Assembly (NCBI GenBank): GCA_028023455.1
Contig: JAQFVV010012402.1
Location: 10,894,292 to 10,958,291 of the forward strand
Reading direction: 5' to 3'
Source: Epiperipatus broadwayi
Lineage: Eukaryota; Onychophora; Udeonychophora; Euonychophora; Peripatidae
DNA length: 64,000 nt
Below, one piece after another: positions 21,758-34,481 of the stretch (the first letter of the stretch is position 1; every line of letters starts with the position of its first letter). Under the pieces are notes generated by a model. It made no database searches. It saw only the letters and a list, made by a program, of their open reading frames with translations, and was not told where the DNA came from. A program made the translations under genes and the position numbers.

Positions 21758-24019
21758 ATTCAAAATTGAAATCAATGAAGGATTATCAAAATATAGTTAA
21801 TACAAGTATTTGGTACTGTAAAATTCAATAACAATGTTAACTTGCAATCACATTATATTTGAAATCATTAATAGAAAAGAAAATGAAAACACTTTAATTT
21901 TAGGGAAATTATTTTATTAAAATAACATTACTTACTTGCACATTAATGAATGATTAATACACGTTACATTTCACATGTAATAATTTACATATATGTAAAT
22001 ATGCACGTATATTCAATATTATATAAACATTATTACATCAATTATTTAAAGCAACAATCAAATGAAATTCATCAGAAAAAGTGAGATACCAACAAGAAAG
22101 GAAATTATAAAAAGATATTCTTTTTTGTGAAAATAAAAAATCGATAAGTTATATTAAAAAGGAAACTTTTATTAACTTTATTGGATACTTTTATTTTTTT
22201 TCAGAGAGAGAGAGACTCTACAGGCATATGCATTGATAAACAACCTAGAAGAAACTATATTTCAATTAGCTTATTCTATTTATCGAAATGTCCTATTCAT
22301 ATGTAAAACAAGTTAAAAAAAGAACAATAAAAATGGATTGCTAGATTCAAACATGTTGACAGCTGTTTCCTGAGGTCCATGGATTTAAATTAACCATGAC
22401 TTCTGGTACATTATAAATTCATTCTTGCTTTTAGAAAATAGTCATTCAAATTACCATTTGAATTTGGAACATATGCTTATAAAACAAAATAATCACACAC
22501 ATATTAGGAGTGAAAATAAAATGCAAATTTCATAGAAGAAACCATATTAATTTTATAAGAGCTATCTTAAGAATTGTTCACTAAAGGAAGAGAACAAAAT
22601 ATAGAATATCAAATATACAAAGCTTTAGTCATGTAACATCACCTACCAGATGTAATATTTTATTACCTTCCACTGGAAACATAGTTATTATGTACATGCT
22701 GGAATTTTAACACATATATTACAATGTTTTTGGATTATCTAGTAAATATATGAATACTTAAGCTGGTATTAAAAGAAATTATGATACTACAAGCTTATTA
22801 GACAACACAGAAATCAATGATTATTAAAATTTACCTTTGGATAGATTCATATAGATATTGAAAGTGGATTATATAATTATCAATCATTTACCATATAGAT
22901 AAAGGAGTTAAAATACTAATAGTAGTATGGAATATATTATATTGGATTATTCCAGGCACTGCAATCAAATTCCCTAGTGCTATTAACATTTCATTTTGGA
23001 TACCCATATATATTTATACCAATTTGACCATTTTACCCAGTATAATGAATATTTGAATGCTAAATGTTTCAATGAGGTCTTCCAAGTTATTTTTTAATTT
23101 TATTTGAATTATGTTATATACATATGTTAAACAATAATTTCATGTGTAGTGCTATACAAAGTAAACAATCACATTTACATATTCAATTAAAGGAAGCTGC
23201 CTTAAACTGCAAAAGGATAAATAATTATTACATGATACTTGCCAAGATAACTTATTTGTGTTTAATCCCTAATATAAAGATGTAATTCTCAATTCTAAAT
23301 TATTATCAGCAAAATTAAGCTGACTGTGTAGCTTCCTTTAATTCAAGTTAAATACCTTATTTAACATCACACATAGTGTGAATACACATATACTAGTTAT
23401 TATAAGCTAATAGTAATTTTAATATGCAATTTCATGACTTCTATTCTAGTTACCAATGTAAATAAAATATTTATCTATTGAGTTAAAGTTCTAACTTTAG
23501 TTATTTCATTTTATATTACTCAGATAGGTTTATATAATTAAAGATCAATTCATATTACCAAAATTTATTTATCGATGGTAAATTTAGTCATAAGAGCTAG
23601 CAATATTTATTAACCAAATAAATTTCAGTTTGTGATAGTGTGAATGTGGGAATTAGGTTGTCATGCATATGCATATAACGTTATCAAGCATAATTCTGTA
23701 ATCTTAAATTATATATTCCATAAATATTAATAGTCTGTAGCTCATGAACCATATAAATTACAGATTCCTCATATATGTCTCTCATTTTGGATGTTTTTAA
23801 ATAAATTCTATGGCCATGTCATATGTCCTTCTTCAAATCATACTATTACAATATATATATATTATTTAAGCATACTAATACTCAAAAATTTATAGAAATT
23901 TGCAAACTTTTGTGAAACTTATATTTTCTTTGGTTTATAGTTGTATTGAGTTTATTATAACTTGTTTACTCTTGATCTAAGATAATACATGGATGACATG
24001 TGTGATCTGGCTTAATTGT
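21758..24019. other. AT-rich non-genic DNA
   Basis: No gene is seen. A short (GA)n tract lies at 22205-22216. A 19-bp inverted pair, TTCAATTAAAGGAAGCTGC (near 23182) and its complement (near 23330), marks a minor possible fold-back. Confidence 0.5.
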
Positions 24020-24423
24020 ATATTTGTTGTGATTTGATGTACATGGTTCTAGCATGGCTGATCTGTGGATTGGGTGGGTGGGGTTTGGTGGGCATGGCCC
24101 TGGACCTCATGGCCTGTTGTGGCAGTTGGTGAAATGCTGAATGTCTGCCGATCCAGCTGAAGTAAGTGGGTCTACGCTTCATGGTCCAAGGAAGGTGGAT
24201 CATTTGACTTCTGATGACTTCACCGTGGCTGGGTCATGTTGAACAATATACAAATAGACATATAACTAGATTATATTAATATTTCCATGTAAAGATTTGT
24301 CACTGCATGTAAACCTTTTTATAAACTTAGGGAATAATTGATTAAACTTTGAAAATTGAATATATTGTAATCTGTAACTGGGAAGGAGACCCAAAATTGT
24401 TTTGTAATCTTAAGTATAATAAA
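24020..24423. other. GC-rich island followed by a poly-A signal, nature unknown
   Basis: Between about 24020 and 24240 base composition changes abruptly, with GGGTGGGTGGGGTTTGGTGG and TGCCGATCCAGCTGAAG in otherwise A/T DNA. AT-rich sequence and an AATAAA (24418-24423) follow. On the minus strand a 63-codon frame exists (24012-24203) and is proline-rich, but I recognise no domain. It may be a retroposed transcript, an unrecognised SINE, or a genuine untranslated exon. Confidence 0.3.
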
Positions 24424-25335
24424 GGTTGCTTTGAAAATAAAAATAATCTTGGTTTTAAAAAATTATTACCGTCTGTATTTTTTTTTTAAAGATAATTTTG
24501 ATTACTTTTCATCAACAATTATTATTATGTCACCAAGCATACTCACAATATTATGTAATTGTCAATTATTAATTTTCTATTTTACAATATAATATTAACA
24601 AAAAAATAATACAAACCAATAAAAACTGTTAAAATCCTATCCTTTGAGGGTTTTATATTAATGAACAGCTGGAGATCGCAAATGCTCGCCCTGCTGTGTT
24701 AATTTTCTATTTATTTCAAAATCTAGTTACTTATTTGTCGTTTTTGATACTATTTTATTACGATTCCTTAAGGCAAACTCGCTAAAAAGAAAAAAAAATG
24801 TCAAAATAATTTTTATTGCACAAGCCTGACTTGATTATAAACAAATATAAATATTTGTAAAAAATTGTGCGCATTTTTTTTTTTTTTGCTATTCCTGATA
24901 AATATTGATTTTGTTTTTTATGAATGCTTTTAACCAAATATGTCAAAATCTTTTTTATAAAAATTTTAAATTTTAGCCACACAGTCGAATTAATAAGTTG
25001 GCAAAACCGTATATGAATATTCATATACACTGTGTATATAAAACTATTAAATAATAATCGAATGGTTAGTTATTCCGGAGGTGTGACAGGCAGACGCTAG
25101 AAATGACAAATTGAGATTTCTACCACTGTGCTAATTATACCAGACATATATATACTTATTGATTCCGAAAACTCACTTTTAAGCTTTGCCAGTCATTTTC
25201 TATCATAATGTCAGTCATTCTTAGCGGTCCAAAAACCTTCTTGATATTATTATCCCATCTTATATTAAGGCCTTACATAATTCTTAATTACATCCAACAG
25301 AGTTTTTCTAGTTAGCTATATTTACAACGTATAAT
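24424..25335. other. AT-rich non-genic DNA
   Basis: No coding or repeat signal, other than A/T homopolymers. Confidence 0.55.
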
Positions 25336-25470
25336 AAAAGACAATATAGTGATTAGCACAGACTCCGGATAATGCTCGTGACTTAGAGTATAAGTTCAAA
25401 TTGAATAAATGTTGGAAAAATTTTCCAAGACATAATCAAAATTTGAATTTTTTCTCCAGTCACATCCAGC
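25336..25470 (+). mobile_element. tRNA-derived SINE fragment
   Basis: ATAGTGATTAGCACAGACTC (A-box-like) and TATAAGTTCAAATTG (B-box-like) sit at tRNA spacing, with CGTGACTTAGAG between. The tail contains TTTTTTCTCCAGTCACATCC, sharing the CTCCAGT motif with the tail of the minus-strand copy at 17215-17352. Confidence 0.5.
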
Positions 25471-26463
25471 TTACTTAATCATCTATTACAGTCAATATAT
25501 GGATATGAGTACTGATTCCTACATTTTTTGTTGAATACAGATTAATATGTTTAATTAGCAGAGTATTACCATCAACCAATAATATATCATCACCATCAGA
25601 AAAAGTTTACTATTGCTTTTCAATGACATAAATTAAAATTAGCTTTGATAATTGGTACTTTGAATATCATAGTCAAAATATTTGATAATGAATATCTAAA
25701 ACAAAGTAATAAATAGCTAGTGCAAATAATCTATAGCTTAAGAAAAGTCATATAAATAAATGAGAATATATTATTCATTCATCATAACACTCAAATAAGT
25801 TTCAAAATCATTTTTTAATTTTGAGATATTATTGGTAGAATTTTGTTCTATGACAGGACTGACAGATGATGTTTCTGCCTGTCCTTTTTCTCCATATAAA
25901 AATCTGCATAAAGTTCTTGTAAATATTTTTTTCTTAAAATTAATGGAAATTAATGATTTGTTGTTCTGATAAAATAGATAATTTTTCTACAATCAATTAT
26001 GCCACTTTCATTTTCTGCAGCACTGATAGAAATAACAATCAAGACTTGTTTAATTTTTAAAGTATACAGGTTATTTATTTTGATAATCCCTTTAATGAAA
26101 GATATCTGGAAATACATTTAGTAGAATGTCTTATTTCATTCGTTGGTTTACTTTACTTTGATCTTCACTACATAGAGTTTCACAAACAATAACTTGAATA
26201 ACTTTTTGAATTTAAATAAATTAAACAAAAAGTCATTATTATTATTATTGCATTTAATGGCAAATATATTTTTCTAGAAATTATCAGGAAATATTTTTTA
26301 AAACAGACATTTTCATTAGTTTTGTTTTAAATATTATATTGTACTTTTTTTAATAGTTATAATCAATACAGCGTTTATCTAGACTAGATTGGTTCAAAGT
26401 TGTGGGTGGAATATGTTTGGCACTTGTAAATCAAAATGTAACAATTTACAATTGATAAATACA
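25471..26463. other. AT-rich non-genic DNA
   Basis: No gene is seen. A short hairpin with GACAG/CTGTC arms lies at about 25852-25884. Confidence 0.5.
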
Positions 26464-26560
26464 TGTGATAAACATATATATGAAAGATGGTGACCTGGTC
26501 CAACTGATGAGTGTTGATTTAGTATGAAATGCATCTTGACATCTTTTGTCTTTTATTGCA
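26464..26560 (+). repeat. Dispersed repeat S, fragment 3
   Basis: Contains GGTCCAACTGATGAGTGTTG and ATTTAGTATGAAATGCATCT, aligning with the S core. Neither the head nor the tRNA-like tail is present. Confidence 0.6.
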
Positions 26561-26889
26561 ACTTTATTCATATATTTTCAAAAGAATGTCTAATGATGTG
26601 AAAATTATTTAATATATATATATTCAACAATTTATTTAATTTCTTATATTCAATTGCTTTTATTGTTTAATAATCTTTCAACTTTAATAACTAAAACATT
26701 TTATTGTCGTTCATTTGTAGAAATTATTAAATATTAAATCACTGTTAAGAATAATAGCAAATTTTTCAGAAAAATTTATTGCAAAGCTACCAATAAAAGT
26801 CCACTACAGAACAAATTAATCTTCAGAACTGTTCAACAAAAAACAGTTAAGGAAATAATATCACCAATCATGCAATCATTTGGTTTAAG

Positions 26890-27000
26890 AATTTACAATT
26901 TTTTTTATGTGTCAAAGTGTCAGCAGGAAAGCGAATCCTGGGACAACTGCTTGTAAGTCAGCTATATTAACCACTCAGCCACCAATGCTTGACAAGAATT
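26890..27000 (-). mobile_element. tRNA-like SINE head (Ser/Leu-like)
   Basis: On the minus strand GGTGGCTGAGTGGTTAATAT is a clear D-arm/A-box of the serine/leucine tRNA type, and CCCAGGATTCGCTTTCCTGC supplies the B-box-like part. The anticodon arm is disrupted and the acceptor stem does not close. It is a different tRNA parent from the heads at 20205 and 25336. Confidence 0.5.
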
Positions 27001-27289
27001 TACAATTTTTTAATCTACCAATTTAAAAAAAAAACATTATAAAAAGATATGGTTTGTCCATGCTTATTAAAACAATGGTGCATAATAGCTTACATCACAG
27101 TTAGGAGTCAGATTACAAGTGGAATTCATATTACATGAGCACTTAAAAGCTCAGAATGTTAGACAGATCACAGATTGTACACTTTAATATTAAATGATAG
27201 TTGCATTATAAAATAGATATTCCAATCATATTCTCAATAAAATTGATGATCATTCTTTAGAAGAATTACTACACATACTGTATTTCAAT

Positions 27290-29250
27290 CATTATTAAAC
27301 TCTAAAATTGCTTATTTGGATCTTCGGAACTGTCATTTTACTAAAGTATGGAATTTTCTTAAGGGGTGTATTAAGGATACAAGTAAATCTATAGTTTGGT
27401 TTACTAAAAACAATTTGTGATTGGTTTCTTGACAATGAACTTATTATTAGTAATCTAATTAAAATTTTGAAACATGTAGAATTTCAGCTTGTCTGAATAA
27501 TAGATTAAATGTGGAATCTCATAATAGATGTAAAGAACTGAAAGCAGAAGTTCAATGACTGACAAGAAGGTTTTAAAATGTTATTGGTGGATTAAAACTG
27601 CAAAGCAGATGCAGACATTTGCATATTGTGGTCATTCTAGATCTTTCTTTTTTGATACACAAAAAGCAACATATGGACCTGAGAACTGGCACCACAATCT
27701 TATTAAGTCTAGCAATGAAATTCTCTTGTATTGAAATTTTTTAGGCATATCTGAATGCAATAAGTTGTACCATTTGATTTTAAGAATAGCCTTATTGTTT
27801 TAATTTTTAAAAAGAAGGCAAATATAAAAGATTTCAATAATTATCATGGAATATAATGATTATTCACTACAACAAAAGTACTTTCAGGAATATTGTTAAG
27901 TAAGTTGTTTGATTTTTTTAATAATTTTATCAATGCATAAAGATAAGTTGATAATATACTCTGTGGAGAAGATAAAATAAACTCAACATGCTTTCAGAGA
28001 AACAAGAAACGTTATAGATTTGATTTTTGTTGCCAAACAAATTCAAAAAAAGTATTGGGTACAAAGGAGTGATTTTTATGTTTCACATATTGTCAAAGCA
28101 TTTGATTTTTTTAATAGAACAAATCTATGGCATTGTTCAAAATAACTGGTTGTCGCCCAAAATTTATTCATGGTATACAACTTTTACATGATGGAATGAG
28201 TGAAAGTGTAATAACTACTCATGGAAAATCTGAGTCATTTGAAATAAAAATTGATGTTAAACAAGTATATATACTTGCTTCAATGTTGTTTTAATTTTTA
28301 TGACAGTAATCTTTGAAATTGTTTATAGGCAGCTCATTTAAACAGGATCAAGAAACAATACAGATTTGATGGTGGAATTTTTAATTTGAATTCAATTAAA
28401 AGCAAAAATAAGAATTTCATCTTCTTGGATTCTGGATTTACAGTATGCTAATGATGATGCTACTTTTTCCAGTTCAAAAGAAGGTTTACATAATTTTAAT
28501 GTTTTAAAAACTCAAGTTCTTAATTGTCAGAAGAAAAATCCTCAAGAACTTTTAGCATGGATAGTTATCAACTTGAGCCTGTAAATCATTTTAAATACCT
28601 TAGTAGCTTTATTAAATAGAAATATGGACTTAAACATTGAGGTCCAGTGCAGACTGCATTAAGCTATTGTTGCTTTTAACAGGTTAAAGGATAAAATAGG
28701 AAATAACTACTGCAATATATGTTAGATAAATATAAAGAATTGGTTTTTTAAACTAACTTATTGTATGGAAATGAAACTTGGACATCCTATTGACACAATA
28801 TAAAGGTGTTAGAAATATTTCATTCAAGGATACTATGTAAAATTTTAAAAATACAGTGGCAAGATTATAAAACCAATCATTGTTTTTCAGTTTGCTAAAT
28901 GTGATTCTATTGAGACCATTATTATAAATTCACATCTTCATTGGATTGGACATGTAAAATGAATGAACAGTGGAAGATTTCCTAAAAGAATGTTTTATAA
29001 TGAGTTTGAACATGGGTTTCATAGGAGAAGTAGATGTCATCTACATAATAAAGATGATCTCAAAGACATTCTAAAGAAGGGCAATGTCAACTGACCCCAT
29101 TGAAAATATATGGCAGAAATTAGAATATACTGGAGAGATAGAAATTGAATGGATTCTGAGAAAACTAAAAGACAACATCATAAAATATAAAGTAAACAGA
29201 AAAATAAACAGTCATATTCTATATGTGAACATATTTGTGTTTCACAGATT
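27290..29250 (+). pseudogene. Decayed non-LTR retrotransposon reverse transcriptase
   Basis: Plus-strand frames with many stops and shifts show RT landmarks in the correct order: VLIFKKKANIKDFNNYHGI (~27790), a GFR-like CFQRNK block with IDLIFVAKQIQKKYW (~27995-28065), GCRPKFIHGIQLLHDGMSES (~28152), FEIKIDVKQVYILASMLF (~28240), the catalytic box as QYANDDATFSSSKEG (~28441), FKYLSSFIK (~28590), LLYGNETWTSY (~28757) and WQDYKTNH with HLHWIGHV-like sequence further on. These are hallmarks of a very common LINE family often labelled jockey/RTE-like. The endonuclease is not recognisable. This is a dead, heavily decayed copy. Confidence 0.75.
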
Positions 29251-29592
29251 GGTTTGGTTATTCATTGCAAAACTCTTATCTAAAGTAGTTTTTTTTTTAC
29301 TTCCCTGAAGACTTGTGATATTTAATACTAAATAGGCCAATATATAAATACAACTAGTTTTTTTCTCTCTTCTTTTTTTTAAAATATGGAATGGCCACAC
29401 TCATTTATGAGTGGCTATTTGTTATTATTATTATATTGATGCCACATTGATTGTTTTCCATATGAAAATATATCCCAAAGTAGGATATAATGGAGAACTA
29501 CAATTAGGAAAAGTGTTGGTTTTTCAGAAATAGTTTGATTGCAAAAAGATATGGTGAATATTCTAATAGCGTGTGAATTAAACTATTTTCAA

Positions 29593-29851
29593 CATCTGTC
29601 ATTAAATGTTTAATGTCTGGAAAATTTTAAACTTTATTTAAACTTTTCAAAATACAAACAATTGTTAGTAATAATATACAAAGACAACATAGGTTAGTAG
29701 ATTACACAATGTTTCAAGTTGTGGAAAATAATACTACTTAAAACATTGTATAATCTATTAATATGTGTTGTCTTTGTGTATTATTACTAACATTTACTTG
29801 TATTTGGAAAAGTTTAAAATTTTCTAGACATTCAACATTTTATAATAGATG
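29593..29851. repeat. 259-bp palindromic (fold-back) element
   Basis: The left arm runs from CATCTGTCATTAAATG (29593) through AATGTCTGGAAAATTTTAAA and AGTAATAATATACAAAGACA. The right arm is its reverse complement, ending in CATTTTATAATAGATG (29851). Arms are about 120 bp each with scattered mismatches and a short centre near 29720. No coding. It resembles a MITE or fold-back transposon. Confidence 0.7.
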
Positions 29852-30629
29852 AAAAAAATGTACCATTGTCACAAACCTTCAGGAAAATTCTAATATCATG
29901 TTTTAGCTGTATGTAATTCTTTGACATCCACTACTCTACCTTTGCACCAAACTACACAGGATAATCCAGAAAAGGTTGAGTGATAGCTTAGTATCTTGCA
30001 CCAGATAAACAATATTACAAAAGATGACCATAAGAGTATATTTGCAACATTTTCTATAATCTTCACAAAAAACATCTTTAATGTCATGTTTTCTATCTTT
30101 ATTTTTTTTTAATAATTACAATATCCTAATCATTTGCTAGTTATCACTAATGATGATGATAATGACTTCACCTTTATGATAAAATTACTCAAAAAGCTAA
30201 AAATATTTTACCAATGTCTCCCAACCAAAATGAATGTCAATGAACTTATGAAATTACATTTGTAGACTCAACAACTTTTAGTGAATATAAAAATTCTTAT
30301 TACCTGTAAGATAATAAATCGAAAAGTACTATCATAAATAAAAAATATTCATTAATATTTAAATTGTTATAGATTAAAGTAAAAGAGATAAAAATTAAAA
30401 TGTAAATAATCCATAATGAACAACTAAAGTTTCATATACAGCATTTCAATCAGCCTTTTAAATGAATTGATATCTAATAACAAAAAAGGTGTTTCAATAT
30501 ATATGCTGAAACCATAAAAAAACATGAAAAACTGTTATTCTAAAATAATCTAAGATAATTTCAACTGAAATAATTTATCTTGATATTTATTTTTAAGGTT
30601 CAAATAAATATTTATGTGGATACTTCATT
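29852..30629. other. AT-rich non-genic DNA
   Basis: Nothing recognisable is seen. Confidence 0.5.
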
Positions 30630-31236
30630 AAGGAATTTTTAGTTACAAATACTTTGGTCAGATTATTAATACAGATGGAAATATAATGGATGAAATTAAT
30701 CATAGAATTAAACTTGGTTGGAGTGCTTTTGGTAGAAATAACTTGATCCTAAAAGGAAAAATGCCTATGTGTTTAAAAAGGAAGGTTTTTAATAAATGTG
30801 TTTTGCCAGTTCTTACTTATGGATCTGAGACTTGGACACTTAATAGAAGAGCAATACAGAGACTTCAGACCACTCAAAGAAGTATAGAGAGATGCATGTT
30901 GGGAGTAACAAGAAGGGATCGAAAATGCAATGTATGGGTAAGAAAACAAACAGGTGTTACTGACCTCATTGAAAAAATTAAAATACTGAAGTGGAGTTGG
31001 GCTGGACATATTGTTAGAAGAGATGATAACAGATGGACAATTGAAATTTTAAACTGGATTCCAAGAGATTGTAAAAGACCCAGAAAGAAACCACATGTGA
31101 GATGGATGGATAAAATAAGAAAGTGTACAGGGGTGATGTGGAGAAGAGAAGCTAAAGAAAGAAAAAGATGGATTGAACTTGGAGAGACCTTCATCCTGCA
31201 GTGGATTGATAATGATTGATGATGATGATGACATGA
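30630..31236 (+). pseudogene. 5'-truncated RTE-type LINE, RT C-terminus and 3' tail
   Basis: The readable frame begins before the first ATG with YKYFGQIINTDGNIMDEI and stays open to a TGA at 31217-31219. Conserved landmarks are INHRIKLGWSAFGR, KVFNKCVLPVLTYGSETWTL (thumb-proximal block), MLGVTRRDR, WAGHIVRRDDNRWT, and W-IPRDCKRPRKKPHVRW. These are typical of the C-terminal third of RTE/BovB-like RT proteins. Immediately after comes (TGA)n, the kind of short 3' repeat that ends RTE elements. No catalytic box remains because the copy is 5'-truncated. It is well preserved, so probably fairly young. Confidence 0.8.
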
Positions 31237-31689
31237 TTTAAATATATATAGCCTGCAACATAAATTGATCAATCAACTTAAATATTTATTTAATAGTATA
31301 AAATTCCCCATGTATTAATTTGTAGGTCAAATACAAGTTCAGCTAAACATAACTGAATATATGATATATAAAAGTCAATGGAAATAGATTATTTTTTTAC
31401 AATTTATTAAGCTTAATAATTGGAAATTGTAATAAATTATAAAAGCATAAATTTTCATTTGTCAAAAACACTAAAATGTAATGAAAATGATGTCATTTGC
31501 TTGCTATTATCTAAATACAGAACTCCCAATTTTCTGTCAATTAACGAATATTCATCTAACCCTGTGGATAAGATTAAATATAACTGACTGGCTTGGCAAC
31601 TATTGAAGTAAGTCATTATTCCATTAGTAGTGGAAGATGCAACATTTAAATGTATATGTCCCATCCAGACTGGCTATTGATCATCTGTT
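31237..31689. other. AT-rich non-genic DNA
   Basis: No recognisable signal. Confidence 0.5.
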
Positions 31690-31806
31690 TGATAAAAATT
31701 CTAAAACTGTTAATGACGATAAAAAATTTCAACCCAGTTAGAACACAAATTCCAAATTATAGGCATGGTATGTAGACACACTAATCATTGCACCATGAGG
31801 TTTTCC
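31690..31806 (-). mobile_element. tRNA-derived SINE fragment (Arg-like head)
   Basis: The minus strand reads CTCATGGTGCAATGATTAGT, close to the D-arm/A-box of an arginine tRNA (TGGCGCAATGG-like), followed by GGAATTTGTGTTCTAAC as a weak B-box. It probably belongs to the same SINE group as 20205-20345. Confidence 0.45.
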
Positions 31807-34351
31807 TCTATTTGATCTTATTAGAAAATTATTAATTTGTTGTATAGAAAATTAGAATAGCAAAAAAGATGTTACCAGAAATTCCAATTGCCAAATAGTG
31901 GAGTTACATAGTTTTCACCCTCATTTTACCTTTCACTTAAAAAAAGAATATAATTAACCAGTCAATTTTAGATAATTAATTGATTGGATATGAGCTAACT
32001 ACTTGAAAGCCTAATATTTCTTGTAGTGCATAAGAGTTTAAAGTGTGTTTGTCTCCAGATAAGAATGTGGATGCTATTTTGCACTGTCTGGTTTTGAATC
32101 ACAAATCACTTGTAAATAGTACTGACCTATTTTAAATGTGGTCATCTTGAATAATATGTAATTGTATGATCATAATGAGATTAACTGAAATAAAATTTTG
32201 TTATTTAATAATATCATTTCAATCATTAACAACTAATGCTTAACCAAAACTGTTCTCTAACTGTTCTTTTCATGGCCTCTTCTTAGATTTTTTGCAATCT
32301 CTTGAGATCTAATTGCCTATGAGCATTCTTCCAACTTCAGGTTTTTAATTAGTAACTTATGTTTGTAATCTCACTTTCAATTTATCTTCATTTGTCCCAA
32401 TACATGTTTTTCCACATTTTGCAATGTAGATTGAAATCTTTATATTGTTTTCATGTTAAACGTGTTCACACATCATATACATAAATGATCAGGTTAAAAT
32501 ACATTTATTAATATTTGATTTTAAACACACAATATTATATTATTTTTTCCTAAAGCATCCCATTAAAGTTTAATTTCATGATTAATTTCATTCATTATGC
32601 TTCTATATGTACTACCATATATAAAAGTCTTTCCATTAATGAAAATGAAAGAAGACAAAAAAGAAATTTGATGATATGCAAGAAATTGTTATAATTACAT
32701 GACTAAGAGAATAAAAGGGGGGAATGTTAGTGATATATATAATTCTGCCAAGATATTAAAAACTTCTACTTTTATTGTTTTGCTTCTATTAAATCTTGTC
32801 AAAAAATAAATCCACGCTATGCTAATCATGCAGTGAGGCTGTCAAAGTTACTACAGATTTTAAGAATAGGTTACTTATAAGGATTGGTGAAAATCATGAA
32901 CTTTATTATTAATTTGATTTAGTACTAAAGTACTTTAAAAATTGGAAATTTATCAACTAGTCTATACATACCATTAAAATGCTTAAATGATTTCCTTCTA
33001 TAAAACATCTATAGCCCTTTATTAGGCTGTGATAATTCACAACCATGTCCATTGGGCAAAGGTAAAACAAAATTTTAAGAGCACATTATAGTAAAAGGCC
33101 TTTCTAATAGTTATCATACAAAAGCATTAAAAGAAAAAACATGACTCATTAAACTTTCCAATTGCCAAATGAGGCAAATTTGAGTATCTTTTCGTACTTG
33201 TTTTATTTACCAAAAATAGATGAATATATATTTTACTAATCATCATTGAATTGCTAGATGGTTTGATTATGACTGGCTACATGAAAGAAAAGTTCTGATT
33301 GAAATCTAAAAAAAATTCCAGTTTAATTCCATTGAGATTCAAATCCAACTCTTTAGCACGAAGATGGTATATATATTGATGTTTTAATAAAAAATAATTG
33401 AAAGACCTTATTGCTTGGAAGTTTATAATTGTATGATCTATAAACCTTGAAGACCAGTGTTTGTTTCTTTACTCTTGCACAAACCATACATGGTCATTGG
33501 TGCTTTAATCTAGTTTAATATGAAAAGTTATTTAATTAAATAGAAATAATGAAGCCCTTATACTATATATCATAACACTGGATTTATATTTATTAGACAT
33601 TTCAATTTAGTTATAGTTTCATAGTCAAATGAATTGCCTAATTATTGCAAAAACAAATCTTTAAATATAATATTTAAATATAAACTTTTTGAATATACAC
33701 ATATTATATCTTAACTCCAAATTTTCAATGATATCATTCTTTAAATTGCTTTGATGACATCATTTATGTGTAATACTAACTCCAATGATAAAAACTATCT
33801 TTAAAAAAAAAAAAAAGATAAATAGCTTTTTCAATTGAAGTCATACAAATGACATCAGAGGATAAAATTTATAGCGATTTGATGACATCATTACAACTCA
33901 AAACTAATGTTAAAATTAGTTTGTAATTTTAAGTCTGAAAGTTTTATTTTAAATATATTACATTTGTCATTAAGTGATTAAAGTAAATAAACACTGAAGA
34001 AGTATGACTAAAATCATGACAAATACATCTATATAGTCATTAATAATATACAACATAAAATGAGTACTAATTATAATTTTTATCAGTATATATATATTTA
34101 AGATTATATAAATATATGTTATGGTTTCCGAATACTGATGGGTTGATTTTAGAAAGACCTGGTCAAACAATAAAAAAAATACACAGTCAGTTCTATATAT
34201 TTGATAACGAGGACTCCATAATTATTTGATATCATAAGCAGTATTAAAAATGTATAGATTACAATTTTTCACAGAATACTCCAGAAATTTTCTAATATAA
34301 ACAAAGATATTAAATTTGCAATATTTCTGGAGCTAATGATTGCCTTTAGTT
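31807..34351. other. AT-rich non-genic DNA
   Basis: No gene is seen. The 15-base sequence TTTGATGACATCATT occurs at about 33749 and 33878 on either side of an A14 run. A possible S-core relic (CTTTAGCACGAAGATGG) lies at about 33352. Confidence 0.45.
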
Positions 34352-34481
34352 ATGAATAATATTTTGTAATGTAATTTTCACTACACCACTCTCACGCAAG
34401 GTACAGACTGGTTCCTATTCACTTTTCACACCTTGTGAGAGTAGTATAGTGAAAATTACACTGCAGAAATATTATTCATTG
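34352..34481. repeat. Palindromic repeat P1, best copy
   Basis: The left arm reads ATGAATAATATTTTGTAATG, then TTTTCACTACACCACTCTCA. The right arm is its complement: TGAGAGTAGTATAGTGAAAA, then CAGAAATATTATTCAT. About 25 bp of loop separates them. This is the most compact copy and defines the ~130-bp unit seen in larger form at 4233-4415. Confidence 0.75.

Noticed and set aside
31049-31272. Serine- and leucine-rich minus-strand frames
   Set aside because: They are antisense shadows of the RTE-type coding region at 30630-31219.
33745-33895. Two identical TTTGATGACATCATT sequences resembling a bZIP-type palindrome
   Set aside because: No gene or promoter nearby; palindromic AT-rich 15-mers can recur through repeat decay.
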